Assembly (NCBI GenBank): GCA_018699155.1
Contig: JABIQA010000098.1
Span: 25,491-89,490 of the forward strand
Reading direction: 5' to 3'
DNA: 64,000 bases
From: Chromatiales bacterium
GTDB lineage: Bacteria; Pseudomonadota; Gammaproteobacteria; Steroidobacterales; GCA-2729495
Part shown: in pieces, positions 1 through 7,707 of the stretch
How the letters are laid out: each line of letters starts with the position of its first letter
Numbering within the stretch: position 1 is the stretch's first letter
Translations under genes and position numbers: made by a program
The notes under the pieces: generated by a model
Told to the model about the DNA's origin: nothing
The model's input: the letters and a program-made list of their open reading frames with translations, nothing else
Database searches by the model: none

Positions 1-601
1 CGCCTAGCCAACTGCGTGGAGTATGGCATTCACCACAGTGACCCAGGTGCCGGACCAGGTAAGCACCACGGTTCCACTGATCGGTTTGACTGCTGTCTAT
101 GGCAAAGCGGGAATCATCAAAATACAGCCACTTCCAGAAGACCAGTGGCATGCGCCATGAGGCATACCATACTAAGTCATGTTCGCGGTTGGTGGCATTC
201 ACCGGGTTTAGTGAGTTGAGGTGAGCCTTAATATCAAGCAGATCGCTCCGACTCATCCCTGTGTATGAAGGGTAGGGAAATGCGGGGTAGTAGTGTTCCC
301 CTTCCGGGCTCAAGCCATCCTGAAATGCGGACACAAATTCGTCGTCCGTCCACCCACCGATGCCGGTTTCATTATCCGGCGTAATGTTGGGGGTATAAAA
401 AGTGCCGAAGGGGGATTCAAGCGGACGCCCACCAGCCATTGGCTGGCCCTCTTCGGCTGTGTGGCATGCGACGCAGCCGCTGGCATTGGTCAGATATTCA
501 CCGTGACCGGCATCAGCCGCGTTAACCGATGTGCCAAATACGAAAGCGCTCAGATAAAGCAGCAGGTAGTTATGCCAATTAGTACTGAGCGCTATTCGCA
601 T
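1..601 (-). CDS. Dihaem cytochrome c, alcohol-dehydrogenase cytochrome-subunit type (3' end off window)
   Basis: Translating the reverse complement from the ATG at 601-599 gives an open frame of 200 codons that runs off the left edge, so the C-terminus is missing. It starts with a signal peptide (about residues 1-28) and carries two haem c motifs, CVACH at about 43-47 and CGECH at about 189-193. The spacing and the segment around FGTFYTPNITPD resemble the cytochrome subunits of periplasmic quinohaemoprotein dehydrogenases and related electron carriers. The gene begins only 2 bases after the stop of the upstream cytochrome c-prime gene, so the two are probably one transcript. The redox partner is unknown because no dehydrogenase is visible. 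Confidence 0.85.
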   Translation of the reverse strand, partial: MRIALSTNWHNYLLLYLSAFVFGTSVNAADAGHGEYLTNASGCVACHTAEEGQPMAGGRPLESPFGTFYTPNITPDNETGIGGWTDDEFVSAFQDGLSPEGEHYYPAFPYPSYTGMSRSDLLDIKAHLNSLNPVNATNREHDLVWYASWRMPLVFWKWLYFDDSRFAIDSSQTDQWNRGAYLVRHLGHCGECHTPRSWLG

Positions 602-603
602 GA

Positions 604-1068
604 TCAGCTTTCGTGTTCTTCGCGAAACTTATCATGGCAGGTTTTGCATGAGGTACCGACCGCCTTAAAGGCTTTTCCCATAGCTGCGCGATCGCCTGAT
701 TCGGCAGCTCTGGCAAGCTCTGCGGTGGAATCAGCGGCATCTTGTGCGTATTTTTGATAAGTATCCATTTCAGTCCAGATCAGCGGTAAGGCATCGCCAC
801 CTTCCGAGCCGTTAGGCACCAGGTCCCCTATCAATGTGCTTGAAATGGCTAGAGCACGTGTATTGGCAATTAAATGTTTTTCCTTGGCGTTGGGTTCAAC
901 TTTGCCCAGATAGACAGCAATAAAACCGCCAAAACTGCTGGCCACGGCTTCCATAACAGTTTCGCGGTATTTCGCTGCGTCACTGAGTTCAGCATCATCA
1001 GCCATAACACTGTGTGCTGGCATGAGTAAAACTGCAGCCGCTATTGCGGCAAAAAAAATACGGTTCAT
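604..1068 (-). CDS. Cytochrome c-prime (class II cytochrome c), exported
   Basis: This 154-residue protein has a clear signal peptide (about residues 1-23, ending ...AHSVMA). Its single haem-binding motif CKTCH lies at about 141-145, close to the C-terminus, which is diagnostic for class II cytochromes c of four-helix-bundle type. Members are periplasmic and bind NO or CO or carry electrons. The gene sits 2 bases upstream of the dihaem cytochrome gene and about 40 bases downstream of the alpha/beta hydrolase gene on the same strand. The exact role is not determinable from sequence; the pairing with a dihaem cytochrome suggests a small periplasmic electron-transfer chain. Confidence 0.85.
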   Translation of the reverse strand: MNRIFFAAIAAAVLLMPAHSVMADDAELSDAAKYRETVMEAVASSFGGFIAVYLGKVEPNAKEKHLIANTRALAISSTLIGDLVPNGSEGGDALPLIWTEMDTYQKYAQDAADSTAELARAAESGDRAAMGKAFKAVGTSCKTCHDKFREEHES

Positions 1069-1108
1069 AGATCGTGCTCCTATTGCATATTCATTGCTTT
1101 GAATTTAG

Positions 1109-2113
1109 TTAATTGAGTCTTTCATTTTCACTGATGACTTCAAAGTTTTCGTAGCGCTCATCAGGTAGGTTAAGCGTACCATCAAGAAATGCTCGCACAT
1201 CAGCTCCGGTAACCTCGCCGGCTTCCTGCACGGCCATGTGTCCTACATCAGGATAGGTTTTTAGTTGCACGGATTCAGCGCCACTCAGCAGTTCGATGAA
1301 CTCGGGCGCCTGCTCAACTTTTGCTTGGGGGTTTGCTTCGCCCCAAAGAATCAGTACCTGGGCGCGGACTGCAGCAATCACCTCTTCCAGGCCCTCGGAT
1401 TTATATTGGCGCAGACGATCGAGCTCGGCCTCGCGCTGACCCTCGCGCATCCACATGTCATGCCAGCGGTCGACCAGCTCTTCTGGTAATTCGCTGGTTT
1501 CTCCCCAGGCAGATGACAGCATATATTTTGGAATGGCGCGTGGCAGAATATAGGCGAGGACTTGGGCAGAGTCGCCCGGCTTGCCGCGCTCCTTCATTTG
1601 CTCTTTGCCTGCCAGTGAGCCCGGACTGAGCAGAATGAGCTTGTCGACACGCTCGGGATGCCGGCTTGCATAGTAAAGCGCAACAGTGCCACCGAGTGAC
1701 GTTCCAGCAATAGAAAGTGTCTCCAGACCCAGCGCATCAATAAAACGATCGGCGAGATCTACGGTGCGCTCTACGCTGTAGTCGCCGCTGGGGTCCGTTC
1801 CGGTAAGGCCATGGCTGGTCATGTCGAAACGAATGACACGATAGTCGTCTTTGAGTGCTTCGACCCAGGGCTCCCAGCCAAGCAGACTGGCGAAATGGGC
1901 GTGGACGAGCACAATCGCCGGGCCTTCGCCTTCATCTCGGTAATGAATCCGCACCCCGTCAATATTCATGAAGCGTGATGCGTTGTTTGCGTATTTGGCT
2001 TCCAGCTCCGCGGCGGGTATGTCGCGGTAGGCCCACAAAGCCACCAGCAGGGCCACTAGTGATAGTGCGATTAGCGTACCCAGTGTGTAAGCGATGTAGC
2101 GTAATACTTTCAT
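1109..2113 (-). CDS. Membrane-anchored alpha/beta hydrolase
   Basis: I chose the ATG at 2113 (334 residues, starting MKVLRYIAYT) because an AAGAGG ribosome binding site precedes it and the protein then begins with a hydrophobic anchor (about residues 6-29). An upstream in-frame start at 2179 would add 22 unlikely residues. The rest is an alpha/beta hydrolase: the nucleophile elbow GTSLGG puts Ser near residue 139 and a late GHM supplies the catalytic His. The oxyanion-hole region reads LVHAH rather than the usual HG. The product is probably anchored with its domain in the periplasm. The substrate is unknown. It is divergent from the ABC exporter operon, with a shared 170-base intergenic region. 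Confidence 0.8.
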   Translation of the reverse strand: MKVLRYIAYTLGTLIALSLVALLVALWAYRDIPAAELEAKYANNASRFMNIDGVRIHYRDEGEGPAIVLVHAHFASLLGWEPWVEALKDDYRVIRFDMTSHGLTGTDPSGDYSVERTVDLADRFIDALGLETLSIAGTSLGGTVALYYASRHPERVDKLILLSPGSLAGKEQMKERGKPGDSAQVLAYILPRAIPKYMLSSAWGETSELPEELVDRWHDMWMREGQREAELDRLRQYKSEGLEEVIAAVRAQVLILWGEANPQAKVEQAPEFIELLSGAESVQLKTYPDVGHMAVQEAGEVTGADVRAFLDGTLNLPDERYENFEVISENERLN

Positions 2114-2224
2114 GCGATGGCCTCTTAAGTTTAGCGTCATCATACGCGAGTCGCTGGCGTTACAGTATGGTGAGTACAAGCCGGGCGAGCTTATTGTGCA
2201 GTTGATGAACAGCCGGTATTTTTG

Positions 2225-2254
2225 TTGACAGACTGTCGATAAGTTGCGTATACC
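2225..2254 (+). promoter_or_regulatory. Candidate promoter of the ABC exporter/TetR operon
   Basis: A perfect -35 hexamer TTGACA (2225-2230) is followed after 18 bases by TATACC (2249-2254), about 30 bases upstream of the ABC permease start. The -35 box overlaps the palindrome listed separately, which fits repression by the TetR protein encoded at the end of the operon. This is a sequence match only. Confidence 0.5.
2227..2237. promoter_or_regulatory. Perfect palindrome GACAG-A-CTGTC, candidate TetR operator
   Basis: The 11-base sequence GACAGACTGTC is a perfect dyad that overlaps the -35 box of the promoter ahead of the permease gene. TetR-family proteins bind such dyads. As I recall it, the HrtR operator of Lactococcus also has a GACA-N3-TGTC core. 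Assignment to the TetR protein at 4110 is inference from position. Confidence 0.5.
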
Positions 2255-2284
2255 TGTATTTCACTAATCTTCGGCGGAGTCGAT

Positions 2285-3421
2285 ATGTTTCTGGCCTTGC
2301 GTGACCTGGCCTTTGCTAAAGGCCGCTTTTTGCTAATGAGCATGATCATTGCGCTCGTCGCATTTCTCATGACCCTGCTAAGCGGTTTGGCATCAGGCCT
2401 CATTAAAAATAATATTTCCGGTTTGATGGCGCTGGACGTGACTCATCTCGCATTTGAGTACAACGACCGGCCCAATTATCGCAATAGCATGGTTGAACGT
2501 GAAATGTGGGAGGGCTGGCGCGACGCTGAAGGCGTATTGGCAGTCGAACCTCTTGGCCATACTCTTTTTACTGCGCGCACTCCCGAAGGTCTGCCGCTGG
2601 ATGATGTTGTGTTATGGGGTGTCGAGCCAGGCAGTTTTCTTGAGCCCGAAGTGACCTTTGGCGAATCGCTTAAGGGCCCCGATGATGGCGTTATTATTTC
2701 CGCGCTGCTGGCGAATAAGCATGACGTGAAACTTGGCGATATGATTGTGCTCGACCGGGTGCTCACTAAGCTTACTGTTATAGGGATCACCGATGAGCAA
2801 AATATAGGTCATGTGCCGGTGATCTATACCCCGATGCGCAAATGGCAGGAAGCCACCTATGGCCCGCCCGGTGGCCCTGCGCCTGGTGAGAGCCTTCCGG
2901 ATATTCTATTTGACTACGCCAGCGTGATTGCGCTAAAGCTTACTCCGGATGCCGATATCGAAAGTGTCGATATTGAGTGGGGTACCGTCACGATGGATAA
3001 GCAGTTGGCTTATGAGGCGTCCTTGGGCTACAAAGAAGAGGTGCAAACCGTGCAGATGATTCAGGGCTTTATGGTGGTGATATCAGCATTGGTTATAGGA
3101 GCATTTTTCACCATCTGGACTATCCAACGCACTCAGGAAATCGGTCTGGTTAAAGCACTGGGTGGTTCTAGTGCTTATTTATTACGCGACACTATGGCGC
3201 AGGCCCTCATCCTTATGCTATTGGCGGTTGGTATAGGTACATTCTTCGCCGTTTGGCTCGGGCTCTCGTTGGAGGAGTCGGGCAAACCATTTATGTTGGT
3301 CAGAGACAATATTGCCGGGTCTTCAGGGCTGCTGATTGTGGCCGGTTTAATTGGCAGTATGGTGTCGGTGCGGCTGATTGCGCGTATCGATCCAATTATC
3401 GCGCTCGGTCGCACTCGCTAG
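2285..3421 (+). CDS. ABC transporter permease, FtsX/HrtB (DevC) type
   Basis: This is a 378-residue inner-membrane permease. It has one N-terminal membrane helix (about 15-37), a large extracytoplasmic domain (about 40-250) and three C-terminal helices (about 255-280, 300-330, 345-368). That is the MacB/FtsX-like layout, and the opening MFLALRDLAFAKGRF resembles HrtB-type permeases. HrtBA exporters remove haem from the membrane; related DevCA systems need a fusion protein, and none is encoded here. A GGAG ribosome binding site lies 5 bases before the ATG. It is the first gene of a permease-ATPase-TetR operon. The substrate is inferred by family resemblance only. Confidence 0.85.
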   Translation: MFLALRDLAFAKGRFLLMSMIIALVAFLMTLLSGLASGLIKNNISGLMALDVTHLAFEYNDRPNYRNSMVEREMWEGWRDAEGVLAVEPLGHTLFTARTPEGLPLDDVVLWGVEPGSFLEPEVTFGESLKGPDDGVIISALLANKHDVKLGDMIVLDRVLTKLTVIGITDEQNIGHVPVIYTPMRKWQEATYGPPGGPAPGESLPDILFDYASVIALKLTPDADIESVDIEWGTVTMDKQLAYEASLGYKEEVQTVQMIQGFMVVISALVIGAFFTIWTIQRTQEIGLVKALGGSSAYLLRDTMAQALILMLLAVGIGTFFAVWLGLSLEESGKPFMLVRDNIAGSSGLLIVAGLIGSMVSVRLIARIDPIIALGRTR

Positions 3422-3430
3422 GAGAGCATC

Positions 3431-4123
3431 ATGGGCTTACAGGTTAAAGATGTGGTGTTGGAGCTCGGTGACGGCGATCAGAAAATTACAGCGCTCGATC
3501 ATGTGAGTTTCGGCATTGCCGCGGGAGAATTACTTGCGGTATTAGGCCCCTCCGGCGCAGGTAAATCGAGTTTGCTTGCGGTTTGCGGTGGCTTGAGACA
3601 CCCGACTTCCGGAACGGTGGTGATCGGAGACAAGGAGTTGACGGCGATGCACGATAGTCAGCTAACCCGCTTGCGACTGAAGTCGATTGGCTTTGTGTTT
3701 CAGCAATCGAACCTTATTTCTTCGCTGACCTCACTCGACCAGCTGATGCTAATGGTTCATCTGGGCGGCCACAGGCCCACCAAGGCGGATCGTGATCATG
3801 CGATGTCGCTCCTGCGATCAGTTGATATGGCGCATCGCGCAAATCGCTTGCCGGATCAGTTGTCAGGTGGCGAGCGTCAGCGCATAGGTATTGCCCGGGC
3901 ATTAATGACCAAGCCTTCGCTGCTGCTTGTGGATGAGCCCACATCAATGCTGGATAGGGTTCGCGGTCGTCAGATTGTGGAGCTGCTGAGCGAGCAATGT
4001 CATCAGCACCAGGTAGCGGCAGTTATGGTTACGCATGACAGATCGATGCTTGATGCTGCAGATCGCAGCCTGCACATTGTTGATGGTCGCATACAGGAAG
4101 CAGCAGTAAGTGCCACGAATTGA
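3431..4123 (+). CDS. ABC transporter ATPase, LolD/HrtA type
   Basis: This 230-residue nucleotide-binding subunit pairs with the permease 9 bases upstream. Walker A GPSGAGKSS is at about 39-47, the signature LSGGERQ at about 143-149, and Walker B LLLVDEPTS follows about 15 residues later; a switch His is visible in VTHD. These put it in the MacB/LolD/HrtA group of ATPases that power FtsX-like permeases. AGGAG precedes the ATG. Its last 14 bases overlap the start of the TetR gene, which implies translational coupling and shared control. Confidence 0.9.
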   Translation: MGLQVKDVVLELGDGDQKITALDHVSFGIAAGELLAVLGPSGAGKSSLLAVCGGLRHPTSGTVVIGDKELTAMHDSQLTRLRLKSIGFVFQQSNLISSLTSLDQLMLMVHLGGHRPTKADRDHAMSLLRSVDMAHRANRLPDQLSGGERQRIGIARALMTKPSLLLVDEPTSMLDRVRGRQIVELLSEQCHQHQVAAVMVTHDRSMLDAADRSLHIVDGRIQEAAVSATN

Positions 4124-4718
4124 AGCTGATAGCGTTGCCGAACATGTAAGACAGCAGACTGAACGGCTGTTGGATATGTCCAGCCTGCTTTTTAAAACAA
4201 AGGGTTATCACGCAACCGATATGGGGGTGATTGCAGCCAAGATGGGTTTGGCACGCAGTTCCCTGTATCGCTATTACCCGAATAAAGATCATATTTTATT
4301 AGCCTGTATATCCCGTGATATGGCTCCTCTTCTTGATGCTTTTGCAGCCCTGACCGAAAACTACACCGACCCTAACGAGAGGGTGGTTGCCTGGCTGAAC
4401 CTGCAGATTGATTCGGCCAGAAGTCCAGATTGCGCAAGCATGGCGTTGATGAGTGAGTCGCGTTATGCAGGCAGTGAGTTCCAAACCGAAATCATGGCTC
4501 TGCATCAACAGCCGGGCCATGTGCTTGAGCAAGCGCTGGGCGAGCTTGATCATCTAACTGCCAGTGAGGCTCAGTTATTGGCCAAAATGATTGCTGGAAT
4601 GAGCCATGCGGCAATGATGCACTTGATGGATCAGGCCTCTTCTGGTCTGCAGAGTAGCAATCAGGTGCGAGACCTTTTGCGCAAAGCTGTAGAGCGGATT
4701 ATTGGTGCGAGAGAATAA
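4110..4718 (+). CDS. TetR-family transcriptional regulator
   Basis: The protein has 202 residues from a GTG start at 4110, preceded by AGGAAG; the start lies 14 bases inside the ATPase gene. The N-terminal helix-turn-helix (about residues 25-62, with ARSSLYRYYPNKDHI) is typical of TetR repressors, and the divergent C-terminal domain would bind the inducer. Placement at the end of the exporter operon suggests that it represses that operon, probably at the dyad at 2227-2237. In Lactococcus the haem sensor HrtR is also a TetR-family protein controlling hrtBA. The ligand here is unknown. Several His residues in the C-terminal half (for example in MSHAAMMH) could bind haem or metal, but this is speculative. 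Confidence 0.88.
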   Translation: MPRIEADSVAEHVRQQTERLLDMSSLLFKTKGYHATDMGVIAAKMGLARSSLYRYYPNKDHILLACISRDMAPLLDAFAALTENYTDPNERVVAWLNLQIDSARSPDCASMALMSESRYAGSEFQTEIMALHQQPGHVLEQALGELDHLTASEAQLLAKMIAGMSHAAMMHLMDQASSGLQSSNQVRDLLRKAVERIIGARE

Positions 4719-4775
4719 AGAGGTAGGCTTTAATTTTTTAGTGGCATCGCCCAATAGGCGGAGCGAGGAGTGGCT

Positions 4776-5885
4776 ATGAAACTATTTTTCCACTGTTGCC
4801 AGTCAACAATGATTGGTATCTTAGTTTGTGGTGCCCCGGTTGTTGTAAGCCAGGCGCAAGATGCGCATCAGCATATGCATAGCGATGTTCCGGCCATGGA
4901 CGCCACTGGCAAACGGAGTGCTCCAAAAATGGACCATTCTCTGACGCCCGAGCAGTTGGCGGACTTGCGCGAAAAGATATCTTTGTATCGTGCGATGACT
5001 GACCGCGAAGCCGAATTAAATATGGCAATGATGCGTCCGAACTATGAGTGGTATGTCAGCGACCCAGGTGTAAGCGGTGACTTTGGTGTGCTGGTGTTAG
5101 CTCACGGGGTTGGCGAAAACAGTGACCGTATATTTCATGACACTCTGAGGCCGATGTCAGCGGAGCAACCTACCGCCATTTCCTTCGGTATGGCAATGAT
5201 GATGTCTTCACATATTCAATCCGGGGTCGATGATCTAACTAATGCCGGTGCGGAGACCATCGTTCTGGTGCCGACGGCAATGACTCAATATAACTCCCTA
5301 ACCCGGCAGTGGGAGTATGTGTTTGGTATGCGCGAAGAATCCTCTTACCTCGATGTTCCACGGGTCAGCACCAACGCGAATGTGTTGATGACCGCACATT
5401 TTGATGCGCATCCGCTAATTACCGAAATTCTGGTTGATTACACCAATGAGCAGAGCAGCGATCCGGCCAAAGAAACAATCATTCTAGTGGGGCATGGCCC
5501 TGAAGAGATTGAAGATAACGTGCTTGACCTTGATTTGTTGCAGCCGCACGTTGACCGGATAAAAGCACAGGGCGGTTTCGCTGATGTGAAGATTATAAAC
5601 CTGCAGGATGATGCTTACCCGCCAATCCGTGCAGGCAACGTGAAGAAACTTCGCCGTTGGGTAAGCGGTGCGCAGCGTCAGGGAAACAATGTAATTATTG
5701 TGGTTGTTACTTCAGCGAGTTTCGGTGTGCAGCAAAAAATCATAGAAGACCTGCGTGGTTTGGATTATCGTTTTGCCGACAAAGGTTTAGCTGAACATCC
5801 GAACTACCAGAAATGGATTGTCGCCGTGGTGAACGAGCGTCTGGCAGCAGAAGTCGAAGCTGAGCAGGCAAGGTCAGCGCGCTAG
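4776..5885 (+). CDS. Exported CbiX/CbiK-like chelatase-fold protein, copy 1
   Basis: The protein has 369 residues from the ATG at 4776, with GAGGAG 5 bases upstream; an in-frame GTG at 4770 overlaps that site and is less likely. A signal peptide (about 1-27) leads to a His/Met-rich stretch (DAHQHMHSD). There follow two tandem halves, each opening with a strand-HG motif like that of class II chelatases: VLVLAHG at about residues 105-111 and ILVGHG at about 236-241. In CbiX/CbiK/HemH-type enzymes such His residues bind the metal. Further His residues lie at about 146, 208 and 212. It may act on metal or tetrapyrrole in the periplasm; the reaction is unproven. A paralogue lies at 6614. Its last 12 bases overlap the convergent gene at 5874. 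Confidence 0.7.
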   Translation: MKLFFHCCQSTMIGILVCGAPVVVSQAQDAHQHMHSDVPAMDATGKRSAPKMDHSLTPEQLADLREKISLYRAMTDREAELNMAMMRPNYEWYVSDPGVSGDFGVLVLAHGVGENSDRIFHDTLRPMSAEQPTAISFGMAMMMSSHIQSGVDDLTNAGAETIVLVPTAMTQYNSLTRQWEYVFGMREESSYLDVPRVSTNANVLMTAHFDAHPLITEILVDYTNEQSSDPAKETIILVGHGPEEIEDNVLDLDLLQPHVDRIKAQGGFADVKIINLQDDAYPPIRAGNVKKLRRWVSGAQRQGNNVIIVVVTSASFGVQQKIIEDLRGLDYRFADKGLAEHPNYQKWIVAVVNERLAAEVEAEQARSAR

Positions 5886-6446
5886 TTTGCGCTTAATAGT
5901 CATTATCGCACCTGTAATAATAATTACACCGGTGGTTCCCTGCGCTACTGTGGTGGCCGCGAGTTTTGCCTGTTTCATGATTACTGCCGCATCCGCGACA
6001 CCGCCCAACTCAACTGGGAATGCCGCTATCGTCATAAGTAATGTGATGTTTTCTAGCCAATCGAACAGAGCAGGAATCAGTAACACTACAAACAGATGTC
6101 GCTGCAGTGCATATTCATACCAGCGGGGCAGGTTGTGGCGTAGAACATAGGCCCAGATTGCCGCCAGAAACAGTCCCGCAAACAATGGGAAGAAGTAATC
6201 GATACTGGTAAATATGTAATACAGGCTGAACGCCTGATCACTGTAGTCTGCGAGCTGCGCGAAGATCTTGTCGCTGTTTAGCGAATTCTGCAGGTCGAAT
6301 GGCTTAGCGCCATTGGCATAGGGTTTAAATTTTTCTCCAAGAAAGAGCAATACCTGAAGACTGCCAAAGAAACCGGCAAACAACAGTGCAAACTTCCACG
6401 CAGAACATGAGCAGCGGATAATGAATTGGTTAATGGGTTTTAACAT
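5874..6446 (-). CDS. Small integral membrane protein of unknown function
   Basis: This 190-residue protein has about four predicted membrane segments (roughly 17-36, 77-102, 118-138 and 160-182). The loop between the first two is hydrophilic (ANGAKPFDLQNSLNSD). I recognise no catalytic motif or named family. It lies on the opposite strand between the two exported chelatase-fold genes and overlaps the end of the first by 12 bases. That position suggests either a linked role or simple insertion between duplicated genes. The ATG at 6446 leaves an upstream gap shared divergently with the second paralogue. Confidence 0.7.
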   Translation of the reverse strand: MLKPINQFIIRCSCSAWKFALLFAGFFGSLQVLLFLGEKFKPYANGAKPFDLQNSLNSDKIFAQLADYSDQAFSLYYIFTSIDYFFPLFAGLFLAAIWAYVLRHNLPRWYEYALQRHLFVVLLIPALFDWLENITLLMTIAAFPVELGGVADAAVIMKQAKLAATTVAQGTTGVIIITGAIMTIKRKLAR

Positions 6447-6559
6447 GCCATATTGCTCCCAAAGTCAGTAGCGCCAATCACGCCGCAGGGGGGAGAAGTG
6501 TCGCCGTATCCTGCCGTATATCTCAAATCAGAGCAAGGTTGATACGGTTCGATTCTGCA

Positions 6560-6587
6560 TTGCCAGACCAGCGCAAGCTGCTATGCT
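6560..6587 (+). promoter_or_regulatory. Candidate promoter of chelatase-fold copy 2
   Basis: TTGCCA (6560-6565) and TATGCT (6582-6587) are separated by 16 bases and would start transcription roughly 20 bases before the coding start at 6614. No copy of the GACAGACTGTC dyad was seen here. It is a moderate match to a sigma-70 promoter. Confidence 0.35.
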
Positions 6588-6613
6588 TAGTGTCAGGTTA
6601 AACAAGGGTGTTG

Positions 6614-7705
6614 ATGATGGGGATTTTAAAAATGATGCGCTGCCAGTTGGTTTTTGTTTCGATCGTGTTAGCGAGTGGCTTTGCGGTTGCTGAAGAGGCG
6701 CCCAACCCTCATGCCGGACATGCAATGGGTGGTGCTGAGATGGATGAGCAGGGCCGGCGTCTTTATGGTCAAGGTCATCAGGTTACCGATGCGGCTGCCG
6801 ATGAGCTGCGGGGCCGGATCGACCAGTTTGCCGGTGCCGATACCGCCATGATCCAGCAGGTGATGGATCGTATGGGTTCCAATTATGAGTGGTATATCAG
6901 CGATCTGCAGTTGCGTGGAGATACCGGTGTACTCATTCTTGCGCACGGGTTTCGTGCCGCCGGCGACGATATTTTCCGCCAACGTCTCGCGCCTTTGGCG
7001 GACCAGGATCCGACCGCGCTTGCTATGGGTATGAGCATGATGATGTCCGAGCACATCCAGTTGGCAATTAATGACCTCGAAGCAGCCGGCGCTAAACGGA
7101 TTGTGGTGGTCCCCGTGGTTAGCAACCGTTACAACAGCCTGATGCGCCAGTGGGAATATATTTTCGGTTTGAATGACGAACCCGCGTATATGGCTGTGCC
7201 CCGTGTGGAGAGTAAGGTTGAGCTTTTCATGACCAGCCCTCCCGCAGATGCTCCGCTAATAGCGGCAACGCTGGCCGACTATGCGCGTGAAATTAGTACG
7301 ACACCTGATAATGAGTTTTTACTGTTGGTGGCGCATGGTCCTGAAGCTGCGGCCGACAACGAAATTGTGCTGGATATGCTGAGTAATCTTGTTGGGCAAG
7401 TGCAAGAATCGGTTGGTTTTGCAGCGGTAGGGGTCGTCTCACTTCAGGACGATTCGCCGAAAGAAGTTCGTGCAGCGAATGTTGCGGCAATGCGCCAGTT
7501 GATTGAGCAGGCAGAGGCGGATGGCTATAAGGTTTTGGTTATTACCAACCTGCTGAGTGCACGCGCTGTGCAGGCGGAGTTAAGGCGTGACTTGCGCGGC
7601 CTTAATTACACATTTAACGCGAAAGGCATTGTTCAGCACGATAACTTTATTCGCTGGATTGAAGCATCGGTTGCCGACACGCTTGAGCTAAATCCCCAGT
7701 CGTAG
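6614..7705 (+). CDS. Exported CbiX/CbiK-like chelatase-fold protein, copy 2
   Basis: The protein has 363 residues from the ATG at 6614; GTG 6608 and ATGs at 6617, 6632 and 6635 are alternatives. It has a signal peptide and a Met/His-rich segment after it (NPHAGHAMGG), which resembles metal-binding stretches of periplasmic copper proteins. It aligns end to end with copy 1: NYEWYISD, VLILAHG (His about 111), MMSEHIQ, YNSLMRQWEYIFG, then LLLVAHGPE and LRGLNY. The two halves resemble tandem CbiX domains. Copy 1 has two His residues in TAHFDAHP; this copy has TSPPADAP there, so metal ligands may differ. It ends 2 bases before the convergent lipoprotein gene. Function is inferred from fold only. 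Confidence 0.7.
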   Translation: MMGILKMMRCQLVFVSIVLASGFAVAEEAPNPHAGHAMGGAEMDEQGRRLYGQGHQVTDAAADELRGRIDQFAGADTAMIQQVMDRMGSNYEWYISDLQLRGDTGVLILAHGFRAAGDDIFRQRLAPLADQDPTALAMGMSMMMSEHIQLAINDLEAAGAKRIVVVPVVSNRYNSLMRQWEYIFGLNDEPAYMAVPRVESKVELFMTSPPADAPLIAATLADYAREISTTPDNEFLLLVAHGPEAAADNEIVLDMLSNLVGQVQESVGFAAVGVVSLQDDSPKEVRAANVAAMRQLIEQAEADGYKVLVITNLLSARAVQAELRRDLRGLNYTFNAKGIVQHDNFIRWIEASVADTLELNPQS

Positions 7706-7707
7706 CT

